Positions 5,379 through 13,256 are shown, numbered from the stretch's first letter. The stretch is 14,770 nucleotides of DNA from an uncultured Collinsella sp. (GCA_902494605.1 CABUUG010000033.1:1-14770), one strand, 5' to 3'. Notes: a model not told the origin generated them from the letters alone. Program-made: numbers and translations.

Positions 5379-7646
5379 TTAGTTCAGGTGCCAGATCTCG
5401 TCGTTGTACTGGGAGATGGTGCGGTCGGACGAGAAGGTGCCGGCGTTGGCGATATTGATGAGCGTCTTGCGCATCCAGGCGTCGTGGTCCTCGTAGTCGG
5501 CCAACACGCGCTCCTTGGTCTGGATGTACTCCTCGATGTCGAGCAGGGCCATAAACCAGTCCTTGCCCTTAATGTCATCGTGCAGGCGCTGCAGGCGCTC
5601 GGTATTGCCGGTCGCCATAAAGGCCGGGTTGGTGATGAAGTCCACCAGCAGTTTAATGCCGGGCTTGCGGTAGAGCACACCGGCGTCATAGGTGCCGTCG
5701 GCATAGAGCTGCTCGACCTGTTTGGAAGAGGCACCAAAGGTATAGATGTTCTCGTCGCCCACGAGCTCGGCAATCTCCACGTTGGCACCGTCGAGCGTGC
5801 ACAGGGTTAGGGCGCCGTTGAGCATGAACTTCATGTTGGAGGTGCCGCTCGCCTCCTTGGAGGCCAGGCTGATCTGCTCGGAGATGTCAGCGGCGGGGAT
5901 CACGCGCTCGGCGGCGGTGACGTTGTAGTTCTCGATCATGACAACCTGCAGGTAGGGAGCCACGTCGGGGTCGTTTGCAATCCACTGCGACAGCGTCAAG
6001 ATCAGATGGATGATGTCCTGCGCGATAGTGTAGGCAGGCGCCGCCTTGCCGCCAAAGATGATGGTGACGGGGTGCTTAGGTCTGTTGCCGTTCTTGATAT
6101 CGAGGTACTTCCAGATGATGTAGAGCGCGAGCATCTGCTGACGCTTGTACTCGTGGATGCGCTTGACCTGGACGTCGATGATGGCGTTGGAGGGAATGGT
6201 CACGCCCTGCTCGAGCGCCATGAACTGGCGCATTATGGCCTTGGCCTCGACCTTGGTGGCGGCCAGGCGCTCAAGAACGTCCTTGTCGTCGGCGAACTTG
6301 GCGAGTTTGCTCAGATCGCCGGTGCTGCGCCAGTCGGTGCCGATCACATCGTCGAGCAGGCTGGCGAGCGCGGGGTTGGCCCCATGGATCCAGCGGCGGA
6401 AGGTGATGCCGTTGGTCTTGTTGGAGAACTTCTCGGGATAGATTTCGTAGAACGGATGAAGCTCGGTGTCCTCCAGGATCTTGGTGTGGAGGGCGGCTAC
6501 GCCGTTGATGGAGAAGCCAAAGTGGATGTCCATGTGGGCCATGTGGACGGTATCGTGTTCGTCGATGATGGCGACGCGCGGGTCATCGTGCTCGGCCTTC
6601 GCGATCTCATCGAGCTTGACGATAATGTCGGCGATGGCAGGGGAGACCTTCTGCAGGCTGGCGAGCGGCCACTTCTCGAGCGCCTCGGCAAGAATCGTGT
6701 GATTAGTGTAGGCGACCATGGAGCGTACGATGGTCACGGCCTCGTCAAACTCGATGCCATGCTCAGTGGTGAGCAAGCGAATGAGCTCGGGGATGACCAT
6801 GGTGGGGTGCGTGTCGTTAATCTGGACCACGGCGTAATCGGCCAGATCGTGCAGGTTGCTGCCGCGCTCGATGGCCTCGTCGATCAGGAGCTGGGCGGCG
6901 TTGCTCACCATGAAGTATTCCTGGTAGATGCGAAGCAGGCGGCCCTGCTCGTCGGAATCGTCGGGGTAGAGGAACAGGGTGAGGTTCTTGGCGATCTCGG
7001 TCTTGTCGAAGTCGATGGAGCTGCCGGGGACCAGGCCGTCGTCGACGCTCGCCAGGTCGAACAGGCGCAGGCGGTTCTTGGTGGGCTGGCCGTAACCGGG
7101 CACATCGATGTTGACGAGCTTGGAAGTAACGGCAAAATCGCCGAACTCGACGGTGTAGGAGCGGTCATCGTCGACTAGGATGTCCTGCTCACCGAGCCAC
7201 TCGTCGGGGACGGCCTTCTGCTGGTTGTCGACAAAGCGCTGACGGAACAGACCGTAGTGATAGTTGAGGCCCACGCCATCGCCGGTCAAGCCCAGCGTGG
7301 CGATGGAATCCAGGAAGCACGCGGCCAGGCGGCCCAGGCCGCCGTTGCCGAGCGACGGCTCGACCTCGAACTCCTCGATCTTGTTGAGGTCGTGGCCTGC
7401 GGCGGTGAGCTGGTCCTTAACCTCGTCGTAGATGCCGAGGTCGATCATATTGTTGATGAGCAGCTTGCCGATCAAAAATTCGGCGGAAATGTAATAGAGC
7501 TTTTTCTTGCCGTTGTTGAGCGGGCAGGCGGCGGAGCGCTCCTGCACGAGTTTGACCAGCAGCTTGTAAATGCGACGGTCGTCGAGCTGCTCGAGTGAGG
7601 TGCCAAAAGACTGCTCGGCGAGTTCCATGAGGTTAATTTGGGGCAT
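5379..7646 (-). CDS. malP: Glycogen/maltodextrin phosphorylase
   Basis: This 755-residue cytoplasmic enzyme (GT35 family) removes terminal alpha-1,4-glucose units with phosphate, giving glucose-1-phosphate. Family motifs run in order: SAEFLIGKLL, EPSLGNGGLGRLAACFLDS, GLNYHYGLFRQ, QINDTHPTMVIPELIR, NHTILAEALEKWP, KTNGITFRRW, KRIHEYKRQ, and the pyridoxal-phosphate segment EASGTSNMKFMLNGA with the cofactor lysine at about 606. The usual GTLDGAN reads CTLDGAN here. The start at 7646 is preferred because AGGAG precedes it by 5 nt; an in-frame ATG at 7673 has no such site. The gene lies 125 nt downstream of malQ on the same strand with a stem-loop between, so the two are probably co-transcribed. 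MalQ-made chains are its substrate. The symbol could equally be glgP: sequence alone does not separate glycogen from maltodextrin preference, and the malQ neighbour favours the latter. Confidence 0.93.
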   Translation of the reverse strand: MPQINLMELAEQSFGTSLEQLDDRRIYKLLVKLVQERSAACPLNNGKKKLYYISAEFLIGKLLINNMIDLGIYDEVKDQLTAAGHDLNKIEEFEVEPSLGNGGLGRLAACFLDSIATLGLTGDGVGLNYHYGLFRQRFVDNQQKAVPDEWLGEQDILVDDDRSYTVEFGDFAVTSKLVNIDVPGYGQPTKNRLRLFDLASVDDGLVPGSSIDFDKTEIAKNLTLFLYPDDSDEQGRLLRIYQEYFMVSNAAQLLIDEAIERGSNLHDLADYAVVQINDTHPTMVIPELIRLLTTEHGIEFDEAVTIVRSMVAYTNHTILAEALEKWPLASLQKVSPAIADIIVKLDEIAKAEHDDPRVAIIDEHDTVHMAHMDIHFGFSINGVAALHTKILEDTELHPFYEIYPEKFSNKTNGITFRRWIHGANPALASLLDDVIGTDWRSTGDLSKLAKFADDKDVLERLAATKVEAKAIMRQFMALEQGVTIPSNAIIDVQVKRIHEYKRQQMLALYIIWKYLDIKNGNRPKHPVTIIFGGKAAPAYTIAQDIIHLILTLSQWIANDPDVAPYLQVVMIENYNVTAAERVIPAADISEQISLASKEASGTSNMKFMLNGALTLCTLDGANVEIAELVGDENIYTFGASSKQVEQLYADGTYDAGVLYRKPGIKLLVDFITNPAFMATGNTERLQRLHDDIKGKDWFMALLDIEEYIQTKERVLADYEDHDAWMRKTLINIANAGTFSSDRTISQYNDEIWHLN

Positions 7647-7692
7647 GTTTTCTCCTGTGATGGGTTGTTTCATGTCTGCAATTCATAAGAAG

Positions 7693-7726
7693 CCCGCGCG
7701 AGGGGATTGGGGTGGCCTCGCGCGGG
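7693..7726 (-). other. Intercistronic stem-loop between malQ and phosphorylase genes
   Basis: CCCGCGCGAGG (7693-7703) pairs perfectly over 11 bp with 7716-7726 around a 12-nt loop. On the minus strand only CTTCTTA follows, a poor T-run, so termination would be partial at best. It lies about 45 nt after the malQ stop. It probably adjusts relative mRNA levels of the two enzymes or stabilises the malQ 3' end; this is inferred. Confidence 0.6.
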
Positions 7727-7771
7727 AAAAGCAAGCGCGTCCGCACGGTGGGGGGTCGGGCGCGGTAGCTC

Positions 7772-9277
7772 CTATTGAGGAAGCTCGATTTCGGCTTCCG
7801 ACGGGATGCGGAAGTAGGTCTCGGTCCAGTCGGTGAGTTTGTGCTCAAGCTCGCGGGTGATGGCGCCGTCGAGCATGCGCCAGGTCCAGTTGCCGCCCAG
7901 CGTGGCAGGGGTGTTGATGCGCGCCTCGTTGCCCAAGTTGAGCAGGTCCTGCATGGTGTAGATGCACGTGTCGCTCACGCTGGCGGCGATGGTGCGATTG
8001 AGTGCATCTGCCATGGGTTCGCCGGCCTGCTGATGGGTGTACAGGGCTGCCTGCTCGCGCTGACGCGGGGTGGCCGTTCCCTCAAACCAACCGCGCGCCG
8101 TCTCGTTGTCGTGGGTGCCCACATAGGCGACGGTGTTGGCGATGTAGTTATGCGGCAGGTAGTACGAGTTGGTGCCCTCAAAGGCAAACTGCAGGATCTT
8201 CATGCCGGGGAAGCCCGAGTTGTCGCGCATGTCGATGACGCCGGGGGTGAGGAAGCCCAGGTCCTCGGCGATGATGGGCAGCGTGCCGAGCTTTTCCTCG
8301 AGCGTCTTGAAGAACTTGAGGCCGGGACCCTGCGTCCACGAACCGTAGGACGAATCGGGTGAGGAGAACGGCACCTCCCAATAGGCCTCGAAGCCGCGGA
8401 AGTGATCCAGGCGGATGACGTCGTACATGTCGAGGGCGGCGCGAATGCGGCCCTCCCACCAGGAGAAGCCGTCGGACTCCATGGCGTCCCAGTCGTAGAT
8501 GGGGTTGCCCCAGTACTGGCCGGTGGCCGAGAACTGGTCGGGCGGCGTGCCGGCGACGCTCACGGGATTGCCGGCGGCGTCGATCTTAAAGAGCTCAGGC
8601 GTCGCCCACATCTCGACGGAGTCACGCGAGACATAGATGGGCAGGTCGCCGATGATGAGAATGTCGCGCTCGTTGGCATAGGCCTTGAGGCGGCTCCACT
8701 GGCGATCGAAGAAGTACTGCGTCATCTGGTGGTAGAGCATACGCGCCGGATGGTCGGCGCAGACCTTGGCGGAAGCCTCGCCGCGGGTGCGGAGCTCCGC
8801 GGGCCACTCCCAAAACGCCTTGAGACCGCACTCCTCTTTGACGGTCATGAACTCACAGTAGGGGATGAGCCAGTCCTCGTTGGCCTGGATAAAGTCATCG
8901 AAATCGGCCGGCTTGTCGGCAGCAAAGCGCTCGGCGGCTCGGTCGAGAATCTGACGGCGGCCGCCAAAGATAGCACCGTAGTCGACATTGCTGGGGTCGG
9001 ATCCCAGATACACGCCATCGATATCGCGCTGCTCCAGATACCCTGCCTCGATAAGCTCGGCAAAGTCGATAAAGTTGGGGTTGCCTGCGCGGGCCGAGAA
9101 CGACTGATAGGGCGAATCGCCATAGCTGGTCGTCGTAAGGGGCAGAATCTGCCAGTAATGTTGTTTGCACGAGGCGAGAAAATCGACGAAGTCGTAGGCA
9201 TTCCAGCCAAAGCCGCCGATTCCGTATGGTCCGGGCAGAGATGAGACGGGCATGAGGACGCCGCTTGCACGCTCCAT
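7772..9277 (-). CDS. malQ: 4-alpha-glucanotransferase (amylomaltase)
   Basis: This 501-residue cytoplasmic GH77 enzyme transfers alpha-1,4-glucan segments between malto-oligosaccharides, turning short imported chains into phosphorylase substrates and releasing glucose. It begins with the family signature RASGVLMPVSSLPGPYGIG. Catalytic motifs are present: RLDHFRG with nucleophile D291, IIAEDLG with acid/base E338, and GTHDNET with D390. GDSPYQSFSARAGNPNFID and IGDLPIYVS are also typical. Length is normal. ATG 9277 is chosen because the product then starts as in relatives and GGTGAG lies 7 nt before it; upstream in-frame GTG and TTG codons at 9289 and 9292 would add five residues. It is the first gene of a probable malQ-malP transcript, with a promoter and operator-like palindrome at 9363-9392. 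Confidence 0.95.
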   Translation of the reverse strand: MERASGVLMPVSSLPGPYGIGGFGWNAYDFVDFLASCKQHYWQILPLTTTSYGDSPYQSFSARAGNPNFIDFAELIEAGYLEQRDIDGVYLGSDPSNVDYGAIFGGRRQILDRAAERFAADKPADFDDFIQANEDWLIPYCEFMTVKEECGLKAFWEWPAELRTRGEASAKVCADHPARMLYHQMTQYFFDRQWSRLKAYANERDILIIGDLPIYVSRDSVEMWATPELFKIDAAGNPVSVAGTPPDQFSATGQYWGNPIYDWDAMESDGFSWWEGRIRAALDMYDVIRLDHFRGFEAYWEVPFSSPDSSYGSWTQGPGLKFFKTLEEKLGTLPIIAEDLGFLTPGVIDMRDNSGFPGMKILQFAFEGTNSYYLPHNYIANTVAYVGTHDNETARGWFEGTATPRQREQAALYTHQQAGEPMADALNRTIAASVSDTCIYTMQDLLNLGNEARINTPATLGGNWTWRMLDGAITRELEHKLTDWTETYFRIPSEAEIELPQ

Positions 9278-9362
9278 GAATGCGCTCACCAACCTTCTTG
9301 TTGTGGGGTCGGCCTGCCGATGGGTGTGCAGTCCGCCTCCGATGTTCTGATTCGATACGCCT

Positions 9363-9392
9363 ATTGTAAAACATGTTGTTTAAACATGTACA
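9363..9392 (-). promoter_or_regulatory. Predicted malQ promoter with embedded palindrome
   Basis: On the minus strand TGTACA (9392-9387) and TACAAT (9368-9363) are separated by 18 nt, matching -35 at 4 of 6 and -10 at 5 of 6 positions. The spacer contains the perfect palindrome TGTTTAAACA (9377-9386), within a larger ACATGTT-N5-AACATGT repeat (9371-9389). A regulator bound there would cover the promoter, a typical repressor position. The 12-mer TTGTTTAAACAT (9376-9387) matches the importer site TTGTTTATACAA at 10 of 12 positions and has the GT-N-TA-N-AC core of HutC-type GntR operators. Confidence 0.55.
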
Positions 9393-9441
9393 GGCAAGAT
9401 AAAAAAGTTGGTCGATTTTCGGCGAATGGTTACATGCCATG

Positions 9442-9475
9442 AAAAAGCCCCGACCTCACAACGTGAGATCGGGGC
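9442..9475 (-). terminator. Intrinsic terminator of galE (minus strand)
   Basis: GCCCCGA (9447-9453) pairs with TCGGGGC (9469-9475). After one mismatch, CTCAC (9455-9459) pairs with GTGAG (9463-9467) around an AAC loop. On the minus strand the stem is followed by TTTTT (9446-9442). It lies 22 nt past the galE stop, so galE is separate from the malQ transcript. Confidence 0.88.
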
Positions 9476-9497
9476 AAGAGCGGTATGTAGGTTTTTG

Positions 9498-10559
9498 CTA
9501 CTCGGCGTCGGCGAAGCCGTTGGGGTTGTGGCTCTGCCAGTTCCAGCTATCGCGGCACATGTCCGCGATGTCGTACTGGGCCTTCCAGCCCATCATGCGC
9601 TCGGCCTTGGAGGCATCGCACCAGTTGGCAGCGATGTCGCCGGCGCGGCGCTCGCGGATCACGTAGGGCAGCTCCTTGCCACAAGCCTTGGAGAAGGCGG
9701 CGACGACCTCGAGTACCGAGGTGCCGGTGCCGGTGCCCAGGTTAAAGATCTCGACGCCGGTTTTGCCGTTCATCCAGTTAAGGGCGGCAACGTGACCAGA
9801 GGCCAGATCGCACACGTGGATGTAGTCGCGCACGCCGGTGCCGTCGGGGGTGGGGTAGTCGTTGCCAAAGACCTGAACGGCCTCGAGCTTGCCCACGGCG
9901 ACCTGGGCGACATAAGGCACCAGGTTGTTGGGGATGCCCTTGGGGTCCTCGCCGATCAGGCCCGACGGATGGGCACCGATGGGATTGAAATAACGGAGTA
10001 GCACGACGTCCCACTCGGGGTCGGCGGTGTGGACGTCCATAAGGATCTGCTCGATCATCCACTTGGTCCAACCATAGGGGTTGGTCGCGGGCTTCTTAGG
10101 ATCCTCCTCGGTGACGGGCGGGTTGTCCGGGTCGCCGTAGACGGTCGAGGAGCTCGAGAAGATGATGGACTTGCAGCCATGGTTGCGCATGACGTCGATG
10201 AGCACCAGGGTGTTCTCGATGTTGTTGTGGTAGTACTCGACGGGCTTGCTCACCGACTCGCCGACGGCCTTAAAGCCGGCAAAGTGGATGACGCGGTCGA
10301 TCTGATGGGTATCGAAGATCTTGTTCATCGCATCGCGGTCGAGTACGTTGGCCTCGTAGAAGGTGAGGTTCTTGGCGGCCTCGTCGCCCACGATGGTCTT
10401 GACGCGGTCGACGGCGACGGCGCTGGAGTTGGAGAGATCATCGACGATGACGACCTGGTAGCCACCCTCGAGCAGCTGAACGACGGTGTGCGAGCCGATA
10501 AAGCCGGCGCCACCGGTAACGAGGACGCAGGTGTCTTTGGGGTCGAGTGCTTTGGACAT
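9498..10559 (-). CDS. galE: UDP-glucose 4-epimerase
   Basis: This 353-residue cytoplasmic short-chain dehydrogenase-type enzyme interconverts UDP-glucose and UDP-galactose using tightly bound NAD. The Rossmann motif is TGGAGFIGSH (G16, G19, G22). FSSSSTVYG contains the catalytic serine at about 137, and the YxxxK pair is Y162 and K166 in NPYGWTKW; the spacing between Ser and Tyr equals that of E. coli GalE (25 residues). Other family segments are HFAGFKAVGESV, RYFNPIGAHPSG, GTGVRDYIHVCDLA and FNLGTGTGTSVLEV. ATG 10559 has AGGAGA about 4 nt upstream. It is a single-gene unit with its own terminator. It can serve galactose breakdown or supply UDP-galactose for cell-surface glycans; no other Leloir gene is in the window to decide. 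Confidence 0.96.
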   Translation of the reverse strand: MSKALDPKDTCVLVTGGAGFIGSHTVVQLLEGGYQVVIVDDLSNSSAVAVDRVKTIVGDEAAKNLTFYEANVLDRDAMNKIFDTHQIDRVIHFAGFKAVGESVSKPVEYYHNNIENTLVLIDVMRNHGCKSIIFSSSSTVYGDPDNPPVTEEDPKKPATNPYGWTKWMIEQILMDVHTADPEWDVVLLRYFNPIGAHPSGLIGEDPKGIPNNLVPYVAQVAVGKLEAVQVFGNDYPTPDGTGVRDYIHVCDLASGHVAALNWMNGKTGVEIFNLGTGTGTSVLEVVAAFSKACGKELPYVIRERRAGDIAANWCDASKAERMMGWKAQYDIADMCRDSWNWQSHNPNGFADAE

Positions 10560-10596
10560 GTAGTCTCCTATCGAATCAGGAACACTTCTAGAGGGG

Positions 10597-10602
10597 AGTA
10601 TA
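10597..10602 (-). promoter_or_regulatory. Probable -10 element of galE promoter
   Basis: On the minus strand TATACT (10602-10597) lies about 38 nt before the galE ATG. It differs from TATAAT at one position. No convincing -35 hexamer is visible 16-18 nt further upstream, so the assignment is tentative. Confidence 0.4.
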
Positions 10603-10825
10603 GCGCAGGCAGGGACGCCAAAATCATGCGCCGTAGGAAAAGCAGAGGATTATGCTAACGTACTCATAGAAGAGCTTGCGTACGCATAACCTGATCTTTG
10701 GCATTTGCTTACGAGCCGCTGACCTTGCAGTTTCCTGCCGTTCGTGGAAATCGTTGGGACGCGCCATATGTACGCTAATATGTATGAGTTGAGCGACATA
10801 TAAATAAGCATGTAACGGAGTACAT
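10603..10825. promoter_or_regulatory. Divergent intergenic region with ATATGTA direct repeat
   Basis: This lies between the galE promoter and the cell-wall hydrolase gene, and no gene is apparent in it. ATATGTA occurs twice (10766-10772 and 10778-10784) at a 12-bp period, and a TATAAA possible -10 lies at 10799-10804, with no good -35 at the right distance. An alternative pair is TTGGGA (10754-10759) with TAATAT (10776-10781). ACGGAG (10815-10820) is the ribosome binding site for ATG 10826. An imperfect inverted repeat (TTATGC 10650-10655 with GCATAA 10684-10689) is also present. Confidence 0.35.
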
Positions 10826-12031
10826 ATGTCACCAAACAGCGATTCCATCCTTTCCCAGGAGCTCTCGCGCCGCACTGCCCTCAAGGCCCTGTTCGGCGCC
10901 GCTTCTGCGGCAGTTCTTTTTGGCCTGCCCGCTCGCGCCCATGCGGCGGAGGCTTCCAAAGAAACCACCGATAAACTGAATGCCGCCCAGGCCCAGCTCG
11001 ACGAGGTTCAGGCCCAGCTCGACAGCATCGCAAATGAGTATGCGGCGCTGGCCAACAAGAATGCCCAGACCCTCAACGACATCGAGAATGTCCAGGGCAA
11101 GATTGATGACACGCAGGCCCAGATCGATGAAAAGAAGGCCGAGCTCAAGAAGAAGCGCAACGACCTTTCCGATCGCGTGGCCGCCAGCTACAAGTCCGGC
11201 GGCACGAACATCCTGTCGCTGCTGCTGGCCTCTGGCTCGTTTGAGGAGCTCGTCGCTAATGCGCACTATGTTGAGAAGATCAACAAGAGCGACCGCGACG
11301 CCATCGAGGACATTCAGACCATCCAGGAAGAGCTCGATGCGCAAAAGACCGAGCTTGAGTCGCAGAAAGCCGATTTAGAGAAGCTCAAGGACCAGCAGAC
11401 TGCTCAGATGCAGGACATGCAGGCCAAGCAGCAGGAGGTCCAGACGGTTCTGAACGGCCTCTCTGACGATGTCAAGGAGCTCATGGCTCAGCGCGATTCC
11501 GAGATTCTCGCTGCCGCCCAGGCCGAGGAGGCTGCCAGGAAGGCCGCCGCTGCCGCGGCCGCCGCGAACAAGAACAATTCCTACTCGGGTGGTTCGAGCT
11601 CGGGTGGTGGATCGTATGCGCCGGGAACTCCGCAGCAGAATGCCGGCTCGGGCAAGCAGCAGGCCGTCGTCAACGCGTGCTACTCCACGCCTTCGCCGGG
11701 TCAGAACTGGTGCGCGGCGTGGGTTACCAATGTCTTCCGTAACGCCGGCGTTGGCTACTTTGGCGGCAACGCCTGCGATATGTTTAACGCATGGTGCTAT
11801 AGCTCCGACCGCTCGGCGCTGCAGGTGGGCATGATCGTGGCTGATTCCTCGCACAGCGGCACGGGTGCTCCGGGCCTTATCTACGGTCATGTGGGTATCT
11901 ATGTTGGCGGCGGCATCGTTATGAGCAACGAGGGTGCCATTACGTCTAAGTCGCTCGATTCGTTTATTAGCTTCTATGGCACTGGCTCTGGCGTGCGTTG
12001 GGGCTGGCTTGGCGGTATTGCGCTGTCGTAA
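10826..12031 (+). CDS. Tat-exported coiled-coil protein with NlpC/P60- or CHAP-like C-terminal domain; putative peptidoglycan hydrolase
   Basis: This 401-residue protein has three parts. Residues 1-40 form a twin-arginine signal (SRRTALKALFG, R15-R16) ending in a signal-peptidase-like AHA site at about 40. Residues 45-235 are heptad-rich, Gln/Glu/Lys/Ala-dominated coiled coil, like the N-terminal regulatory region of PcsB/CwlO-type hydrolases, with a YKSGGTNILSLLLASGSFEELV break at 122-143 like that in those proteins. An Ala-rich and Gly/Ser linker (236-275) leads to a catalytic-type domain (about 278-401) with candidate Cys296 (NWCAAWV) and His355 (YGHVGIYVG), as in NlpC/P60 and CHAP peptidases. 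By family analogy it would cut peptidoglycan peptides during growth or division. It is a single-gene unit with its own ribosome binding site and terminator. Hydrolytic activity and the third catalytic residue are not established. Confidence 0.8.
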   Translation: MSPNSDSILSQELSRRTALKALFGAASAAVLFGLPARAHAAEASKETTDKLNAAQAQLDEVQAQLDSIANEYAALANKNAQTLNDIENVQGKIDDTQAQIDEKKAELKKKRNDLSDRVAASYKSGGTNILSLLLASGSFEELVANAHYVEKINKSDRDAIEDIQTIQEELDAQKTELESQKADLEKLKDQQTAQMQDMQAKQQEVQTVLNGLSDDVKELMAQRDSEILAAAQAEEAARKAAAAAAAANKNNSYSGGSSSGGGSYAPGTPQQNAGSGKQQAVVNACYSTPSPGQNWCAAWVTNVFRNAGVGYFGGNACDMFNAWCYSSDRSALQVGMIVADSSHSGTGAPGLIYGHVGIYVGGGIVMSNEGAITSKSLDSFISFYGTGSGVRWGWLGGIALS

Positions 12032-12098
12032 AGCCGACGGGGCCGCGTGCCCGCCCGCAATATATTTGATTGCCTGCTCGGGCAGTCCTGCGCAAGAC

Positions 12099-12124
12099 GA
12101 AGGCCACATTAAGTGGCCTTCTTT
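12099..12124 (+). terminator. Intrinsic terminator of the cell-wall hydrolase gene
   Basis: GAAGGCCAC (12099-12107) pairs perfectly with GTGGCCTTC (12113-12121) around ATTAA, followed by TTT. It lies about 70 nt after the stop codon. The T-run is short, but the hairpin is tight. Confidence 0.75.
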
Positions 12125-12225
12125 GCGTGCGGAACTCGCGACCAACCTTATGCCTCGCCCCCAGCCCCGGACCTTCCGGGTCCAAGGCGTGACACACCGG
12201 ACTGGGTTGTCTGAATAAATATGGT

Positions 12226-12252
12226 GAAGGCCCCTTTCGGGGCCTTCTCTTT
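12226..12252. terminator. Hairpin terminator between the convergent hydrolase and murB genes
   Basis: GAAGGCCCC (12226-12234) pairs perfectly over 9 bp with GGGGCCTTC (12239-12247) around TTTC. The plus-strand tail is TCTTT. The stem lies immediately beyond the murB stop on the minus strand, where only ACCATATTTATT follows. It could end murB transcripts and back up the hydrolase terminator. The stretch 12125-12225 between the two hairpins holds no gene I can recognise. Confidence 0.65.
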
Positions 12253-13213
12253 ATAAAAATTCGCCTACTCGGTGGACTTCGGGTTCTAGGTCTACGTTGA
12301 ATTGGTCTTTGACGGTTGTCTGGATGTGGCGGATGAGTTCGTCGACGTCGGCGGCGGTGGCGTGGTCGGCGTTGACGATGAAGCCGCAGTGCTTTTCGCT
12401 TACCTGTGCGCCGCCGACAGCATGGCCGCGCAGGCCGGCATCCATGATGAGCTTGCCGGCAAAGTGGCCCTCGGGGCGCTTGAAGGTGGAGCCGGCACTC
12501 GGCATGTCGAGCGGCTGCTTGTCCTCGCGGCGCTGGCGGTAGTCGTCCATGTCGGCCTTGATCATCGCGGCGTTGCCCGGGGCGAGATTGAAAGTGGCCG
12601 AAAGCACGATGAAACCGTCGTCGGCAATGCGGCTCTTGCGATAGCCCAGGTTGAGCTCATCGACATCGAACTCAATGATATTGCCGCTGCCGCGGGTGCC
12701 GTCGTCGAGCTGGCGAGCGGGTTTGTAGACGCGCACGGACTCCAGCACATCGGCCATGCAGGCACCGTAGGCACCGGCGTTCATGTAGCAGGCGCCGCCG
12801 ACCGATCCGGGGATGCCCGAGATGGGCTCCATGCCGGTGAGGCCGGCCTCGGCTGCCGCCGCGGCGACATCGGAAAGCAGCGCGCCGGCTGCTGCCGTAA
12901 CATGCGTGCCGTCGACGGTGATGTTAGAGAGGCCTTCGCCCAGTGCCACGACGACACCGCGGATACCCTTGTCACCGACGAGCAGGTCGGAACCGTTGCC
13001 CACAATGGTGAGCGGCAGATCGCAGCGGTAGCAGGTGTCAAGCGTGGCGACGAGTCCCTGCTCGGTATCGGGCGTGACAAAGACGTCGGCCGGGCCGCCG
13101 ATCTTAAACGTGGTGTGCTCGCGCATGGGCTCGCTCATGAGCACGTTGTCCTCGCCGGCAACACCGGCGAGCGCGCAGAGCAGGTCCTCGTTAAAAAAGT
13201 CATTTTCGTGCAT
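12251..13213 (-). CDS. murB: UDP-N-acetylenolpyruvoylglucosamine reductase
   Basis: This 320-residue cytoplasmic FAD enzyme reduces enolpyruvyl-UDP-GlcNAc to UDP-N-acetylmuramate, the second committed step of peptidoglycan precursor synthesis. Visible motifs are HTTFKIGGPADVFV (33-46) and IVGNGSDLLVGDKGI (70-84) for FAD binding, SGIPGSVGGACYMNAGAYG (132-150), GYRKSR with R192, SAGSTFKRPEG with catalytic-type S242, and LEPEVHRVGEF with E312. Size and the SAGSTFKRP form fit the shorter type II MurB of Gram-positive bacteria. ATG 13213 is chosen because AAGGCGG lies 8 nt before it and the product starts like relatives; the frame stays open up to 13303, but that stretch overlaps the likely promoter. 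It is transcribed divergently from the LacI-type gene. Confidence 0.95.
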   Translation of the reverse strand: MHENDFFNEDLLCALAGVAGEDNVLMSEPMREHTTFKIGGPADVFVTPDTEQGLVATLDTCYRCDLPLTIVGNGSDLLVGDKGIRGVVVALGEGLSNITVDGTHVTAAAGALLSDVAAAAAEAGLTGMEPISGIPGSVGGACYMNAGAYGACMADVLESVRVYKPARQLDDGTRGSGNIIEFDVDELNLGYRKSRIADDGFIVLSATFNLAPGNAAMIKADMDDYRQRREDKQPLDMPSAGSTFKRPEGHFAGKLIMDAGLRGHAVGGAQVSEKHCGFIVNADHATAADVDELIRHIQTTVKDQFNVDLEPEVHRVGEFL

Positions 13214-13256
13214 ACGAATATCCGCCTTATGGTGGTCGTTTTCATTAATCGAATGC

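Noticed and set aside
6006..7178. A 390-codon plus-strand frame inside the phosphorylase gene
   Set aside because: It is antisense to well-conserved phosphorylase motifs; the composition is Val/Asp/Gly-rich and no domain is visible.
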